A DNA stretch of 32,002 nt from Mastigocoleus sp. MO_188.B34 (GTDB lineage Bacteria > Cyanobacteriota > Cyanobacteriia > Cyanobacteriales > Nostocaceae), in the NCBI RefSeq assembly GCF_030065675.1, contig NZ_JASJDK010000092.1:1-32002 (forward strand), read 5' to 3'. Below are positions 8,502 through 16,429 of this stretch, piece by piece. Each line of letters begins with the position of its first letter. The first letter of the stretch is position 1. The notes beneath the pieces are model-generated. The model was not told the DNA's origin and made no database searches. It saw only the letters and a list, made by a program, of their open reading frames with translations. Made by a program: the position numbers and the translations under genes.

Positions 8502-9450
8502 GTGACCGAAACACAAGCCAATTATGATTCTCCTTGGAAGGAAGCGCTAGAAGAATATTTTGAAGCGTTTTTAGCTTTTTTCTTCCCCCAAGCTCATAGC
8601 GAAATTGATTGGGAATATTGATTGGGAATATGGTTATGAGTTTTTAGAACAAGAATTACAACAAATAGTCGGAGAGGCTGAACTTGGAACGCGCTTCGTA
8701 GACAAGCTCGTCAAGGTTTGGAAAGAAACCGGTGAAGAAACTTGGGTTTTAATTCACATCGAAATACAGAGCCAGGTAGATAGTAAATTTACTCAGCGCA
8801 TGTATACCTATAATTATCGTATTTTTGACCGTTACAACAAACAAGTAGCTAGCTTTGCAGTTTTAGGAGATAGTCAAAAATCTTGGCGACCGAAAGAATA
8901 TAGCTACGAACTTTGGGGGAGTCGTGCAAGTCTTGAGTTTCCTATTGTTAAGTTATTAGACTACGAAACCAATTGGAGTGAACTTGAAGCAAGCGATAAC
9001 CCGTTTGCTGTGATGGTGATGGCGCATTTGCGCACCCAAGCAAGTACCCAAAATCCAGAAGCTAGACTGCAATGGAAACTCCGCCTTATTCGTATGTTAT
9101 ATGAGAAAGGTTATAGTAGAGAAAATATCCTTCAGTTATTTCGATTAATTGACTGGATGATGACTTTACCCAAGCAACTTGCAGAAGCCTTTGATACGGA
9201 AGTCATTACTTACGAGGAACAACCAATGCCTTATATTACTACTGTTGAGCGTTTTGCAATACTAAGAAATCAAAGAGAAAATATCATCGAAGTTTTGGAA
9301 ACGAGATTTGGCGAAGTTCCTGCTGGTTTAGTTACAAAAATTAATGATTTAGGCGATATCGAGGATATGTCTGGGTTGAAAGCACTTTTTAAGCAAGCTT
9401 TAACTATTAATTCTTTAAAAGAGTTTGAACAAGTCTTACCACAATCCTAA
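8502..9450 (+). pseudogene. Rpn-family nuclease (DUF4351) gene, frameshifted by a 13-bp tandem duplication
   Basis: The gene resembles the cyanobacterial Rpn (recombination-promoting nuclease, formerly 'putative transposase') family with a DUF4351-like tail. From GTG 8502 the first 39 codons read YDSPWKEALEEYFEAFLAFF and onward to EIDWEY, the family's usual N-terminus, then stop at TGA 8619-8621. The rest continues in the next frame (EYGYEFLEQELQQIVGEAEL) to 9450, with the nuclease-core segment WVLIHIEIQSQVD and a C-terminal FGEVPAGL-type DUF4351 helical tail. The shift comes from a duplicated 13-bp unit (attgattgggaat, 8604-8616 and 8617-8629). Removing one copy restores one continuous frame of about 311 codons. 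A TTG at 8605 could start the second part alone, but it would lack the conserved N-terminal helix. The defect is probably recent, because the rest of the frame is clean. Confidence 0.85.
8604..8631 (+). repeat. 13-bp tandem duplication (two copies)
   Basis: The unit attgattgggaat occurs at 8604-8616 and again at 8617-8629; the match extends 2 bp further (to 8631), giving a 28-bp tract of period 13. It lies in the coding sequence of the Rpn-type gene and shifts its frame by +1. Such a tract could be gained or lost by replication slippage. Confidence 0.95.
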
Positions 9451-9473
9451 TTTTTGATTGATATTAGAATATT

Positions 9474-9510
9474 AGCGATACGCAAAGCATCATTTCGCGA
9501 GCGTATCGCT
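9474..9510. terminator. Hairpin downstream of the Rpn-type gene
   Basis: A perfect 10-bp inverted repeat, agcgatacgc (9474-9483) and gcgtatcgct (9501-9510), has a 17-nt loop and is followed by ttcttg. It starts 23 bp after the stop codon and could end the transcript. However, agcgatacgc-type arms are also common interspersed repeats in filamentous cyanobacteria, so its role as a terminator is uncertain. Confidence 0.5.
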
Positions 9511-9542
9511 TTCTTGTATCAACCTCATTTTTTATACTCAAT

Positions 9543-9757
9543 AGGACTTACGCAAAATTAACGTCATTACGTCATTACGTTAGCACGCACCTACGGTGAA
9601 CAGCTATGCTGCGTGCTAGCGTTAGCGACATAATCTCCCGAGACGCTGGGATTGCTATCTCCTAAACGGATACGCTCCGCTAACCCTACACTGTGTTCCG
9701 GTCGCAATGACAAATCTATGTCCTGCGGACACGCGATGCTAACGTTACGTAAGTCCT
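9543..9757. repeat. MITE-like interspersed repeat with terminal inverted repeats
   Basis: The element is bounded by aggacttacg (9543-9552) and its exact inverse cgtaagtcct (9748-9757), about 215 bp overall. Inside are a tandem octamer acgtcatt x2 (9561-9576), a nested hairpin tagcacgc/gcgtgcta (9581-9588 and 9611-9618) and several GC-richer palindromic pieces. The base composition is clearly more GC-rich than the flanks. It has no coding capacity. The same end motif occurs at 103-114. It fits the non-autonomous repeat elements of Nostocales; whether it moves or is only a structured repeat cannot be seen here. Confidence 0.6.
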
Positions 9758-9858
9758 GCTCAATACTAATCTTCTTAGAGGATTTTAAATGAGAACTGGA
9801 ACTTTAAGACATGAACTATCAAATTGAAAAGCAACGCCAGTTTTCTTATACAATTCAT

Positions 9859-12042
9859 TCACGAATGGTAATACTTGTGATAGTACTTGTGGAAAATACT
9901 CTTATCTCCATTAGCTACAACACCTAAGATATTAGTTCGAGATATTTTCAGGCTTTCTACAGCTTGTTTTATGATAGAACGTTCTGTTTTATCTATTCTG
10001 ACTACAAGCATAATCCCATCAGTATGAGGTGCAAGTATTGACGCATCTGCTAATCCAAATAATGGGGGAGCATCGTAAATTACTAAGTCGAATTTTTCAT
10101 GAAACTCTTTTATCAATTGTTTCATTTTTCCAGAAGAAAGCAATCTTGTAGCGTCAGGAGGTATTGGACCTGAAGTAATTACGGAACATCCAGCAATATT
10201 GGGTAATTGTTGCATTACTTGCTCTGCTGACATATTTCCAGATATCAGGTTACTTAATCCCGAGAAATTCCGTAAACCGGTTCGAGCGTGTACTTGAGGA
10301 CGTCGTAAGTCTGTATCTATTAGTAGCACTTGTTGTCCCATTGATGCAGCTACTTGAGCTAGATTGTACGCAACGGTAGATTTACCATCTCCAGGTAAAG
10401 CCGAACTAATAACTATTGAGCGAATCTGGCGATCGCTACTAAGCATTTGCAGATTTGTATGGACCACTCGTAAAGCTTCGAGAAACTGTCCTGAATCTTG
10501 AAAATAGCTCCTAGCTCTAGATTGGGAAATACTATCTGCTTGACTATTGTGGGAAGATTTAGCTTTTGCAGACCGCTTTTGATTGCTCTCTAAACTCTTA
10601 TCTATTGGAAGAGCACCAAGTAATGGTAATTTAAGGTCATCTTTGAGAGCGTCAACATTATGGTAAGTGTTATCAAGCTTTTCTCTAATTAAAGCTGCAC
10701 CAATACCTAAAAATGTACTGGCGACAACTCCTAAAATTAAGTTGAGGAGAATTTTAGGAGATACTGGATCCTCTGGTGTTACTGGTGCTTTAATTATTTC
10801 CCAAGGAAGCTCTGTCTGTGCTGCTTCAATTTTCAGATCTTGGCGAGTTTTGAGAAAACGATTGAAACTTTCATTAGCAATTAGCAACTTCTGCTGTAAT
10901 TCTGTGTATCTACGTGCTAAGCTTGGTAGCTGCTTTACTTTTTGACTAAGTTCCTCTTCTGCTGCAGAAAGTTTTTGACTTTGTACTTCTAAAGCTTGAA
11001 CTCGATTTGCTGCTTCCGAAAGGGTAAGCTTCAAAATCCTTTCTTTCTCTTGCTCTAGTAAGGGTAAAAGCTTCTGTCGTTTTTCTTTTAATCTTTTGAG
11101 TGTGGGAACTTTATCCTGGAAACGGGTTGATTCTCCTGCAATTTGAGCTTCTAAATTTCGTATTTGAGTAATTAACTGTTGATATACCGGTGCATCTTTA
11201 AGAATAGCCGGTGCTCCCTCTTCTTGCTGAAGAATAGTAAGCTCAGCTTTGGCTTTTGCTAACTGCTGATCGACTTTTTGTCTTTCCCCTGATAATAGTT
11301 TTAGTTGTTCTATAATCTGGCTTGATTGGGTGTTGGGGTCAAAGAAATCATACTGCTGACGGAATGTTTGCAGTTGTTGTTGCAGAACTTCAACTTGTTC
11401 TTTTATTGGTGGTAGTTCTTTATCTACAAAGCGAATTCCTTGACTTAGTTGGGTTTGTCGCCTTTCTAAACTGTATTTTAAATAAGCTTGAGCGATTTTA
11501 TCTAATACTTCTTTGACTTGAGTTGGATTGCTATGACGATATGTAACTTCTATAACTTTTGTTTCGCCTAAGCGAGTAATTTTTAAATTTTTTTCTTCTT
11601 TTAATAAGGATTTATAGGTAATATCTGGATATTGTACTTGCAGGTCATTAATAATAGGTCTCATCAGTTCTGGACTTTGCAGAACCTCGATTTGACTTTC
11701 GTAATCTAAACCAGATTTTTGTATATTTGTATTTAAGAATGAAGTCAGTTCTGACAAGTTATTGTTATTGTCTTCATCTACAGGTTCCACCAAAAGTCGG
11801 AAGTTATCTTCATATTGGGGTTCTCGCGATAGGGTAAAACCGACAACTCCAGCCATTGTGATACCAGCAACCCCTGCAATTACTAGGGCTCGTCGTTTGA
11901 GAATATTGAAAAAATCGCCTAAATCTAACTCATCCTCTTCTTCTTCAGTAAGTGCTAAAGGTTGAATAGATAGAGATTGAGGTGCTATCAATTTATTATT
12001 TGATTCTGAGTGTAAGTTTTGTAAAGAAGAATTCTCAATCAT
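9859..12042 (-). CDS. Wzc-type polysaccharide co-polymerase / tyrosine autokinase (BY-kinase)
   Basis: This 727-residue inner-membrane protein combines a Wzz chain-length domain with a cytoplasmic BY-kinase. An acidic N-tail precedes TM1 (about 53-71). A periplasmic domain follows with long coiled coils (about 195-275 and 290-410), then TM2 (about 431-452) preceded by the Pro-rich VTPEDPVSPK segment. The kinase has Walker A (ALPGDGKST, 548-556), Walker A' (LLIDTD, 573-578) and Walker B (VIYDAPP, 654-660). A short Tyr cluster at the very end (Y720, Y721, Y724, Y725 in HKYYHKYYHS) is the expected autophosphorylation site. In Wzx/Wzy systems it controls polymer length and export. It is divergent from the rhamnose genes and heads the left edge of the polysaccharide locus. 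No partner phosphatase or Wza is next to it. Confidence 0.92.
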   Translation of the reverse strand: MIENSSLQNLHSESNNKLIAPQSLSIQPLALTEEEEDELDLGDFFNILKRRALVIAGVAGITMAGVVGFTLSREPQYEDNFRLLVEPVDEDNNNNLSELTSFLNTNIQKSGLDYESQIEVLQSPELMRPIINDLQVQYPDITYKSLLKEEKNLKITRLGETKVIEVTYRHSNPTQVKEVLDKIAQAYLKYSLERRQTQLSQGIRFVDKELPPIKEQVEVLQQQLQTFRQQYDFFDPNTQSSQIIEQLKLLSGERQKVDQQLAKAKAELTILQQEEGAPAILKDAPVYQQLITQIRNLEAQIAGESTRFQDKVPTLKRLKEKRQKLLPLLEQEKERILKLTLSEAANRVQALEVQSQKLSAAEEELSQKVKQLPSLARRYTELQQKLLIANESFNRFLKTRQDLKIEAAQTELPWEIIKAPVTPEDPVSPKILLNLILGVVASTFLGIGAALIREKLDNTYHNVDALKDDLKLPLLGALPIDKSLESNQKRSAKAKSSHNSQADSISQSRARSYFQDSGQFLEALRVVHTNLQMLSSDRQIRSIVISSALPGDGKSTVAYNLAQVAASMGQQVLLIDTDLRRPQVHARTGLRNFSGLSNLISGNMSAEQVMQQLPNIAGCSVITSGPIPPDATRLLSSGKMKQLIKEFHEKFDLVIYDAPPLFGLADASILAPHTDGIMLVVRIDKTERSIIKQAVESLKISRTNILGVVANGDKSIFHKYYHKYYHS

Positions 12043-12666
12043 TGATTAATGCTTGGTATAAAAGCAGGGATTGTTGTTTGCGATAGCTTTGAATAAGTCA
12101 CGGTACCTAGAATGGAATGTTAGGTAAAGTAGTATGTTTTATCAAGTGTGTCCAGTCACAAGATTAATAGTATTTACTTAAGTAATCTTAGAGATTAGAA
12201 GTAGGACTATTATACGAATAAGGTAATTTGTATTTATTTCTCAAAATGTGAATTTTCTGAGTCAATAGAAAAACATAATGTTATTTGTATAACAGCTTTA
12301 ATTTTTTAGAATTTAGCTGCAAAGGTATATAGGTACTGTTGGAGTAAGATAATTTTACTGATTACAAATAATCAAATCTAGATTATTCCAATTATTTATT
12401 ATGGCAATATATTTAACTGAGAGTAAGAATAAATATAAATAACCATAATTTATTTTTTTTCAAATGTTATCCAATATTCTTTGATATTTAAATATAGATG
12501 GTATAAATCCTTGTAGAAATTGAAAAAATACTTATGTCATAGAGAATGAAGTAGATTAATTGTAAGGAGTAACTAAAAGTCATAAAAAATCAATCATATA
12601 ACTTTCTCAACATCACCAGAATTAAATATATAAAAAATATCGCAATACTTTAAGCTTTAATTGCTG
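12043..12666. other. Divergent regulatory gap between wzc-type gene and rfbC
   Basis: About 620 bp, strongly AT-rich, without an ORF I would defend. It must hold the promoters of both divergent transcripts. A perfect 12-bp palindrome, ttacttaagtaa, lies at 12174-12185, partly inside a wider inverted pair aagatta/taatctt (12160-12166 and 12183-12189). No confident -35/-10 pair or known operator was recognised. An aaggag motif at about 12563 has no start codon at a usable distance. Confidence 0.5.
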
Positions 12667-13218
12667 ATGAAGATTATAGCGACTGAAATTCCCGATATTC
12701 TAATTATAGAACCAAAGGTATTTGGAGATAATAGAGGTTTTTTCCTGGAAAGTTATAACCACAAAGCTTTTTGTGAAAAAACTGAAGTTGCTGTTAATTT
12801 TGTCCAAGATAATCATTCCTCTTCGAAGCAAAATGTTCTCAGAGGACTACATTATCAAATTCAGCAACCTCAAGGTAAGTTAGTTCGTGCAATTGTTGGG
12901 ACTATATTTGATGTGGCTGTAGATATTCGCAAAAGTTCTCCAACTTTTGGTAAGTGGGTCGGTTATACTCTCAGTGCTGAAAATAAACGACAAATTTGGA
13001 TACCATCTGGCTTTGCTCACGGTTTTCTAGTTGTTTCTGAAACTGCTGAAGTTTTGTATAAAACCACAGATTATTATGCACCTCAACATGAACGGTGTAT
13101 ACTCTGGAATGACCCAGAACTGGCTATTGATTGGCCGTTAACTGCATCTCCGATAGTATCTGCAAAAGACCAAGCAGGTAAACCTTTTCAAAGTGCAGAG
13201 GTTTTTGGAAACCTTTAA
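12667..13218 (+). CDS. rfbC: dTDP-4-dehydrorhamnose 3,5-epimerase
   Basis: RmlC converts dTDP-4-keto-6-deoxyglucose to dTDP-4-keto-L-rhamnose, the second dedicated step of dTDP-L-rhamnose synthesis in the cytoplasm. The 183-residue cupin protein shows the hallmark EPKVFGDNRGFFLESYN near the N-terminus, the catalytic His in LRGLHYQ (His62), and IPSGFAHGFLV (112-122) with the Tyr-containing YKTTDYY segment (131-137). Its length is typical. The frame runs up to a TTG at 12661, but ATG 12667 gives the standard MKII start. It is the first gene of a four-gene rhamnose block, with rfbB overlapping or directly following its 3' end. Confidence 0.95.
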   Translation: MKIIATEIPDILIIEPKVFGDNRGFFLESYNHKAFCEKTEVAVNFVQDNHSSSKQNVLRGLHYQIQQPQGKLVRAIVGTIFDVAVDIRKSSPTFGKWVGYTLSAENKRQIWIPSGFAHGFLVVSETAEVLYKTTDYYAPQHERCILWNDPELAIDWPLTASPIVSAKDQAGKPFQSAEVFGNL

Positions 13219-13228
13219 TCAGAGAGTT

Positions 13229-14371
13229 ATGAATTTTCAAGATAGTGACATTCAAGATAGTGGAATCAAGATGCAGCGGCAATCTCGTCGTCTACTAGTG
13301 ACGGGGGGAGCAGGATTTATTGGTGCTAATTTTGTCCATCATTGGTGTCACAAGTATCCTGAAGACCGAGTGGTTGTTTTGGATGCTCTCACCTATGCTG
13401 GTAATCGTCACACTCTACTTGAATTAGAAGCTCAGGAAAATTTTCGCTTTGTGCAAGGCGATATTTGCGATCGCACTTTAGTTGATAATTTGTTACGTGA
13501 AGAGAGTATTGACGCTATTGCTCACTTTGCTGCTGAGTCCCACGTCGATCGTTCTATTCTCGGACCTGATGCTTTTATTCAAACTAATTTAGTTGGTACT
13601 TTTACCCTTCTGGAGGCTTTTCGCCAGTACTATGAACAAGGGGGATTGAAAGAAGGAGAATCACAAGAAGGAGAAATACAAGGAGTTTTCCTTCATGTCT
13701 CTACGGACGAAGTTTACGGCAGTCTCAACCCTGATGACTCTGCTTTTACGGAAACAACTCCCTATGCACCCAACAGCCCCTACTCCGCATCTAAGGCTGG
13801 TAGCGATCATTTGGTGCGAGCTTACTACCATACTTATAGTTTACCGACAATTATCACCAACTGCTCCAATAATTACGGTCCCTATCAGTTTCCAGAAAAA
13901 CTGATTCCCCTAATGTGTATTAACATTCTCATGGGTAAATCCTTGCCTGTATATGGGGATGGGCAAAACATTCGAGATTGGCTTTATGTGCTAGATCATT
14001 GCCGTGCTTTGGATTTAGTCATTCATCGAGGTAAACCGGGAATGACCTATAACATTGGTGGTAACAATGAAGTAAAGAACCTGGACTTAGTACATTTACT
14101 TTGTCAATTAATGGATGAATTAGCCCCAGATTTACCTGTAAGTCCAGCGAAGGAGTTAATTACTTTCGTCAAGGATAGACCGGGACACGATCGTCGCTAT
14201 GCTATTAACTCGACGAAAATTCAAACTGAGTTAGTTTGGGAGCCTTCAGTAACGGTGGAGGAGGGTTTGAGACAAACAGTTAAATGGTATCTCACCCATC
14301 GCGATTGGTGGGAACCAATGCTATCCCAAGAGTATCAGGCTTACTATCGCCAGGTTTATGCAGTAAAATAA
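13229..14371 (+). CDS. rfbB: dTDP-glucose 4,6-dehydratase
   Basis: RmlB oxidises and dehydrates dTDP-glucose to dTDP-4-keto-6-deoxyglucose. The extended-SDR protein (380 residues from ATG 13229) shows the NAD-binding GGAGFIG (26-32), the catalytic STDEVYG block with Thr159-Asp160-Glu161, and YSASK with Tyr185/Lys189. A short Gly/Glu-rich insert (about 137-151) is not part of the core fold. The start is uncertain: the frame is open back to a GTG at 13193 inside rfbC, and a second ATG at 13271 lies close to the first beta-strand. ATG 13229 is a compromise, 10 bp after the rfbC stop. The rfbD gene begins right after its stop, so the genes are translationally close. Confidence 0.94.
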   Translation: MNFQDSDIQDSGIKMQRQSRRLLVTGGAGFIGANFVHHWCHKYPEDRVVVLDALTYAGNRHTLLELEAQENFRFVQGDICDRTLVDNLLREESIDAIAHFAAESHVDRSILGPDAFIQTNLVGTFTLLEAFRQYYEQGGLKEGESQEGEIQGVFLHVSTDEVYGSLNPDDSAFTETTPYAPNSPYSASKAGSDHLVRAYYHTYSLPTIITNCSNNYGPYQFPEKLIPLMCINILMGKSLPVYGDGQNIRDWLYVLDHCRALDLVIHRGKPGMTYNIGGNNEVKNLDLVHLLCQLMDELAPDLPVSPAKELITFVKDRPGHDRRYAINSTKIQTELVWEPSVTVEEGLRQTVKWYLTHRDWWEPMLSQEYQAYYRQVYAVK

Positions 14372-14372
14372 A

Positions 14373-15263
14373 ATGAACCAATCAATTTTATTACTGGGAA
14401 ATACCGGGCAACTGGGGCAGGAATTACAGCAAATCCTGACTGCTTTTGAATGTAATTTACACAGCTTGGGACGCTCTCAAGTTGAGTTTACCCAGCCTGG
14501 TTCTTTGTGCCAAGCTGTAGACGAATTTAAACCTAATTTAATTATTAACTGTGCTGCTTATACTGCTGTTGATAAAGCTGAAAGCGAACCGGAAATAGCG
14601 GAAAAAGTTAATGCGATCGCACCGGGAATTTTGGCAGAAAAGGCGCAGCAGCTAGGAGCTTATTTAATTCATATTTCTACAGATTATGTTTTCGATGGTA
14701 GCCAAGGTTATCCTTACCAGGAGAGCGATGCTACTAATCCTCAAAGTGTTTACGGTCAATCTAAACTGGCTGGAGAAGAAGCTATCCGCAATGTTTGCGA
14801 TCGCTATATGATTCTCCGCACTGCTTGGGTACATGGCTGTTATGGTAAAGGCAATTTCGTCAAAACTATGTTAAGGTTGGGTGCCCAACGGGAGGAAATC
14901 CGAGTTGTCGATGACCAAATTGGTAGTCCTACTTGGACTGGGGATTTAGCAAATGCAATAACGCAAATAATTCCTCTATTGAGTCCAGATATTTCTGGGA
15001 TTTACCATTACACCAATAGTGGGGTTGCTAGTTGGTATGACTTTGCTGTTGCGATTTTTGATGAGGCTCAACATTTGGGTTTTCCTCTTCAAGTCAATCG
15101 CGTTGCTCCCATCACCACAGCAGAGTATCCTACTCCTGCGAAGCGTCCCAGTTATTCGGTACTATCTTCTACTAAGCTATCTAAACTTTTAGGAAGTGAT
15201 ACTCCCCACTGGCGAGTTAGCCTCAGTAAAATGTTGAGTCAATGGATGAAATTGAGTAACTAA
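14373..15263 (+). CDS. rfbD: dTDP-4-dehydrorhamnose reductase
   Basis: RmlD performs the last step, NAD(P)H-dependent reduction to dTDP-L-rhamnose. The 296-residue protein has the nucleotide-binding GNTGQLGQE (9-17), NCAAYTAVDKAE (59-70), the STDYVFDG block (102-109) and the catalytic YGQSK with Tyr127/Lys131. Length and motif order match the family. The start is 1 bp after the rfbB stop and rfbA follows after 4 bp, so the block is one transcript. HIP1 sites lie at 14613-14620 and 14797-14804. Confidence 0.95.
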   Translation: MNQSILLLGNTGQLGQELQQILTAFECNLHSLGRSQVEFTQPGSLCQAVDEFKPNLIINCAAYTAVDKAESEPEIAEKVNAIAPGILAEKAQQLGAYLIHISTDYVFDGSQGYPYQESDATNPQSVYGQSKLAGEEAIRNVCDRYMILRTAWVHGCYGKGNFVKTMLRLGAQREEIRVVDDQIGSPTWTGDLANAITQIIPLLSPDISGIYHYTNSGVASWYDFAVAIFDEAQHLGFPLQVNRVAPITTAEYPTPAKRPSYSVLSSTKLSKLLGSDTPHWRVSLSKMLSQWMKLSN

Positions 15264-15267
15264 TATA

Positions 15268-16350
15268 ATGAAAGCTTTGATTCTCTCTGGCGGTAAAGGA
15301 ACGCGCCTCCGCCCACTTACTTACAGTGGAGCCAAGCAAATGGTTCCCGTAGCTAATAAACCTATACTTTGGTATGGAATTGAAGCAATTGTTAAAAGTG
15401 GCATCACTGATATTGGTATCATTGTTAGCCCGGAAACTGGAGATGATGTCAAGGCTAAAACTGGTTCGGGAGAACTTTTTGGTGCTAGGATAACCTACAT
15501 TACTCAAGAAAAGCCAGCAGGACTTGCCCACGCAGTCAAAGTTGCTCAACCTTTTCTGGGAGATTCTCCTTTTGTGATGTATCTGGGTGATAACTTAATC
15601 CAAGATGACCTAGAAGGGTTTCTCACTAAGTTTACACAACAACAATTGGATGCTTTAGTCTTATTGCGAGAGGTTGAAAATCCTAGTGCATTTGGCGTTG
15701 CGAAGGTTGCACAGGATGGTAGGCTGATCCAGTTAGTGGAGAAACCTGCAGTTCCTCCATCAAATCTTGCTTTGGTTGGTGTTTATTTCTTTTCTCCTTT
15801 GATTCATCAGGTTATAGCAAATATTCAACCTTCTGCTCGTGGTGAGCTTGAAATTACTGATGCAATTCAGTACCTTGTTACCCAGCAGGCTAATGTCCAA
15901 GCTAATCAGCTTTCTGGGTGGTGGTTGGATACTGGCAAAAAAGATGACTTGCTGGAGGCGAATCGGATTATCCTTGATAGTTATCTTGCTACTGCGGTGG
16001 AAGGAGAGGTGGATGCTCGGTCTCAGGTGATTGGGCGTGTAGCGATTGGTGCGGGTTCTCGGTTGATTAATTGTACTGTTCGCGGTCCTGTGATTATCGG
16101 TCGAGATTGCTATTTGGAAAACTGTTTTATTGGTCCCTATAGCAGTATTTATGACCAGGTTACTTTGATTGACACTGATATTGACCACAGCGTGATTTTA
16201 CAAAGAACTAAGGTTGTCAATATTCATCAGCGTATTGTGGATAGTTTGATTGGTCAACGGGCTTTTTTGGGGGTTGCTGAGCGGCGACCGAAGGCTCTGC
16301 GTTTTATGGTTGGGGATGATTGCCGAGTTGAGCTTATGGCTGCGGTTTAG
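15268..16350 (+). CDS. rfbA: Glucose-1-phosphate thymidylyltransferase, long form
   Basis: This is the first step of the dTDP-sugar pathway, joining dTTP and glucose-1-phosphate to give dTDP-glucose. The N-terminal nucleotidyltransferase domain (about 1-235) shows GGKGTRLRPLT (8-18), Lys23 in GAKQMVPVANKP, the metal-binding GDN (107-109) and the EKPAVPPSNLALVGVY block. Unlike the short RmlA of enterobacteria (about 290 residues), it has a C-terminal left-handed beta-helix-like domain (about 240-350) with repeated IGRVAIGAGSRL/VIIGRDCYL turns. This long form is common in cyanobacteria and archaea. It closes the rfbCBDA block. A wzx flippase gene follows 79 bp downstream. Confidence 0.92.
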   Translation: MKALILSGGKGTRLRPLTYSGAKQMVPVANKPILWYGIEAIVKSGITDIGIIVSPETGDDVKAKTGSGELFGARITYITQEKPAGLAHAVKVAQPFLGDSPFVMYLGDNLIQDDLEGFLTKFTQQQLDALVLLREVENPSAFGVAKVAQDGRLIQLVEKPAVPPSNLALVGVYFFSPLIHQVIANIQPSARGELEITDAIQYLVTQQANVQANQLSGWWLDTGKKDDLLEANRIILDSYLATAVEGEVDARSQVIGRVAIGAGSRLINCTVRGPVIIGRDCYLENCFIGPYSSIYDQVTLIDTDIDHSVILQRTKVVNIHQRIVDSLIGQRAFLGVAERRPKALRFMVGDDCRVELMAAV

Positions 16351-16429
16351 ATTAGGTAAAACTCTATAATTTTTTCCAATCAAGTTTCAGCATACGGACT
16401 AGAGTAAATCCAGAGGAAATTTAAAGATA

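Noticed and set aside
8605-9450. Treating the open frame from TTG 8605 as a complete gene
   Set aside because: It lacks the family's conserved N-terminus, which lies directly upstream in another frame and is separated only by the exact 13-bp duplication; a frameshifted gene is the simpler reading.
13193-13228. GTG 13193 as start of rfbB
   Set aside because: It would add residues encoded inside the end of rfbC that family members do not have; ATG 13229 or 13271 are more natural starts.
15223-15549. Minus-strand open frame over the rfbD/rfbA junction
   Set aside because: Antisense to two well-supported rhamnose genes, with no motif.
15760-16188. Minus-strand open frame of about 142 codons inside rfbA
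   Set aside because: It is antisense to the beta-helix-coding part of the thymidylyltransferase gene; repetitive codon use there keeps the reverse frame open by chance.
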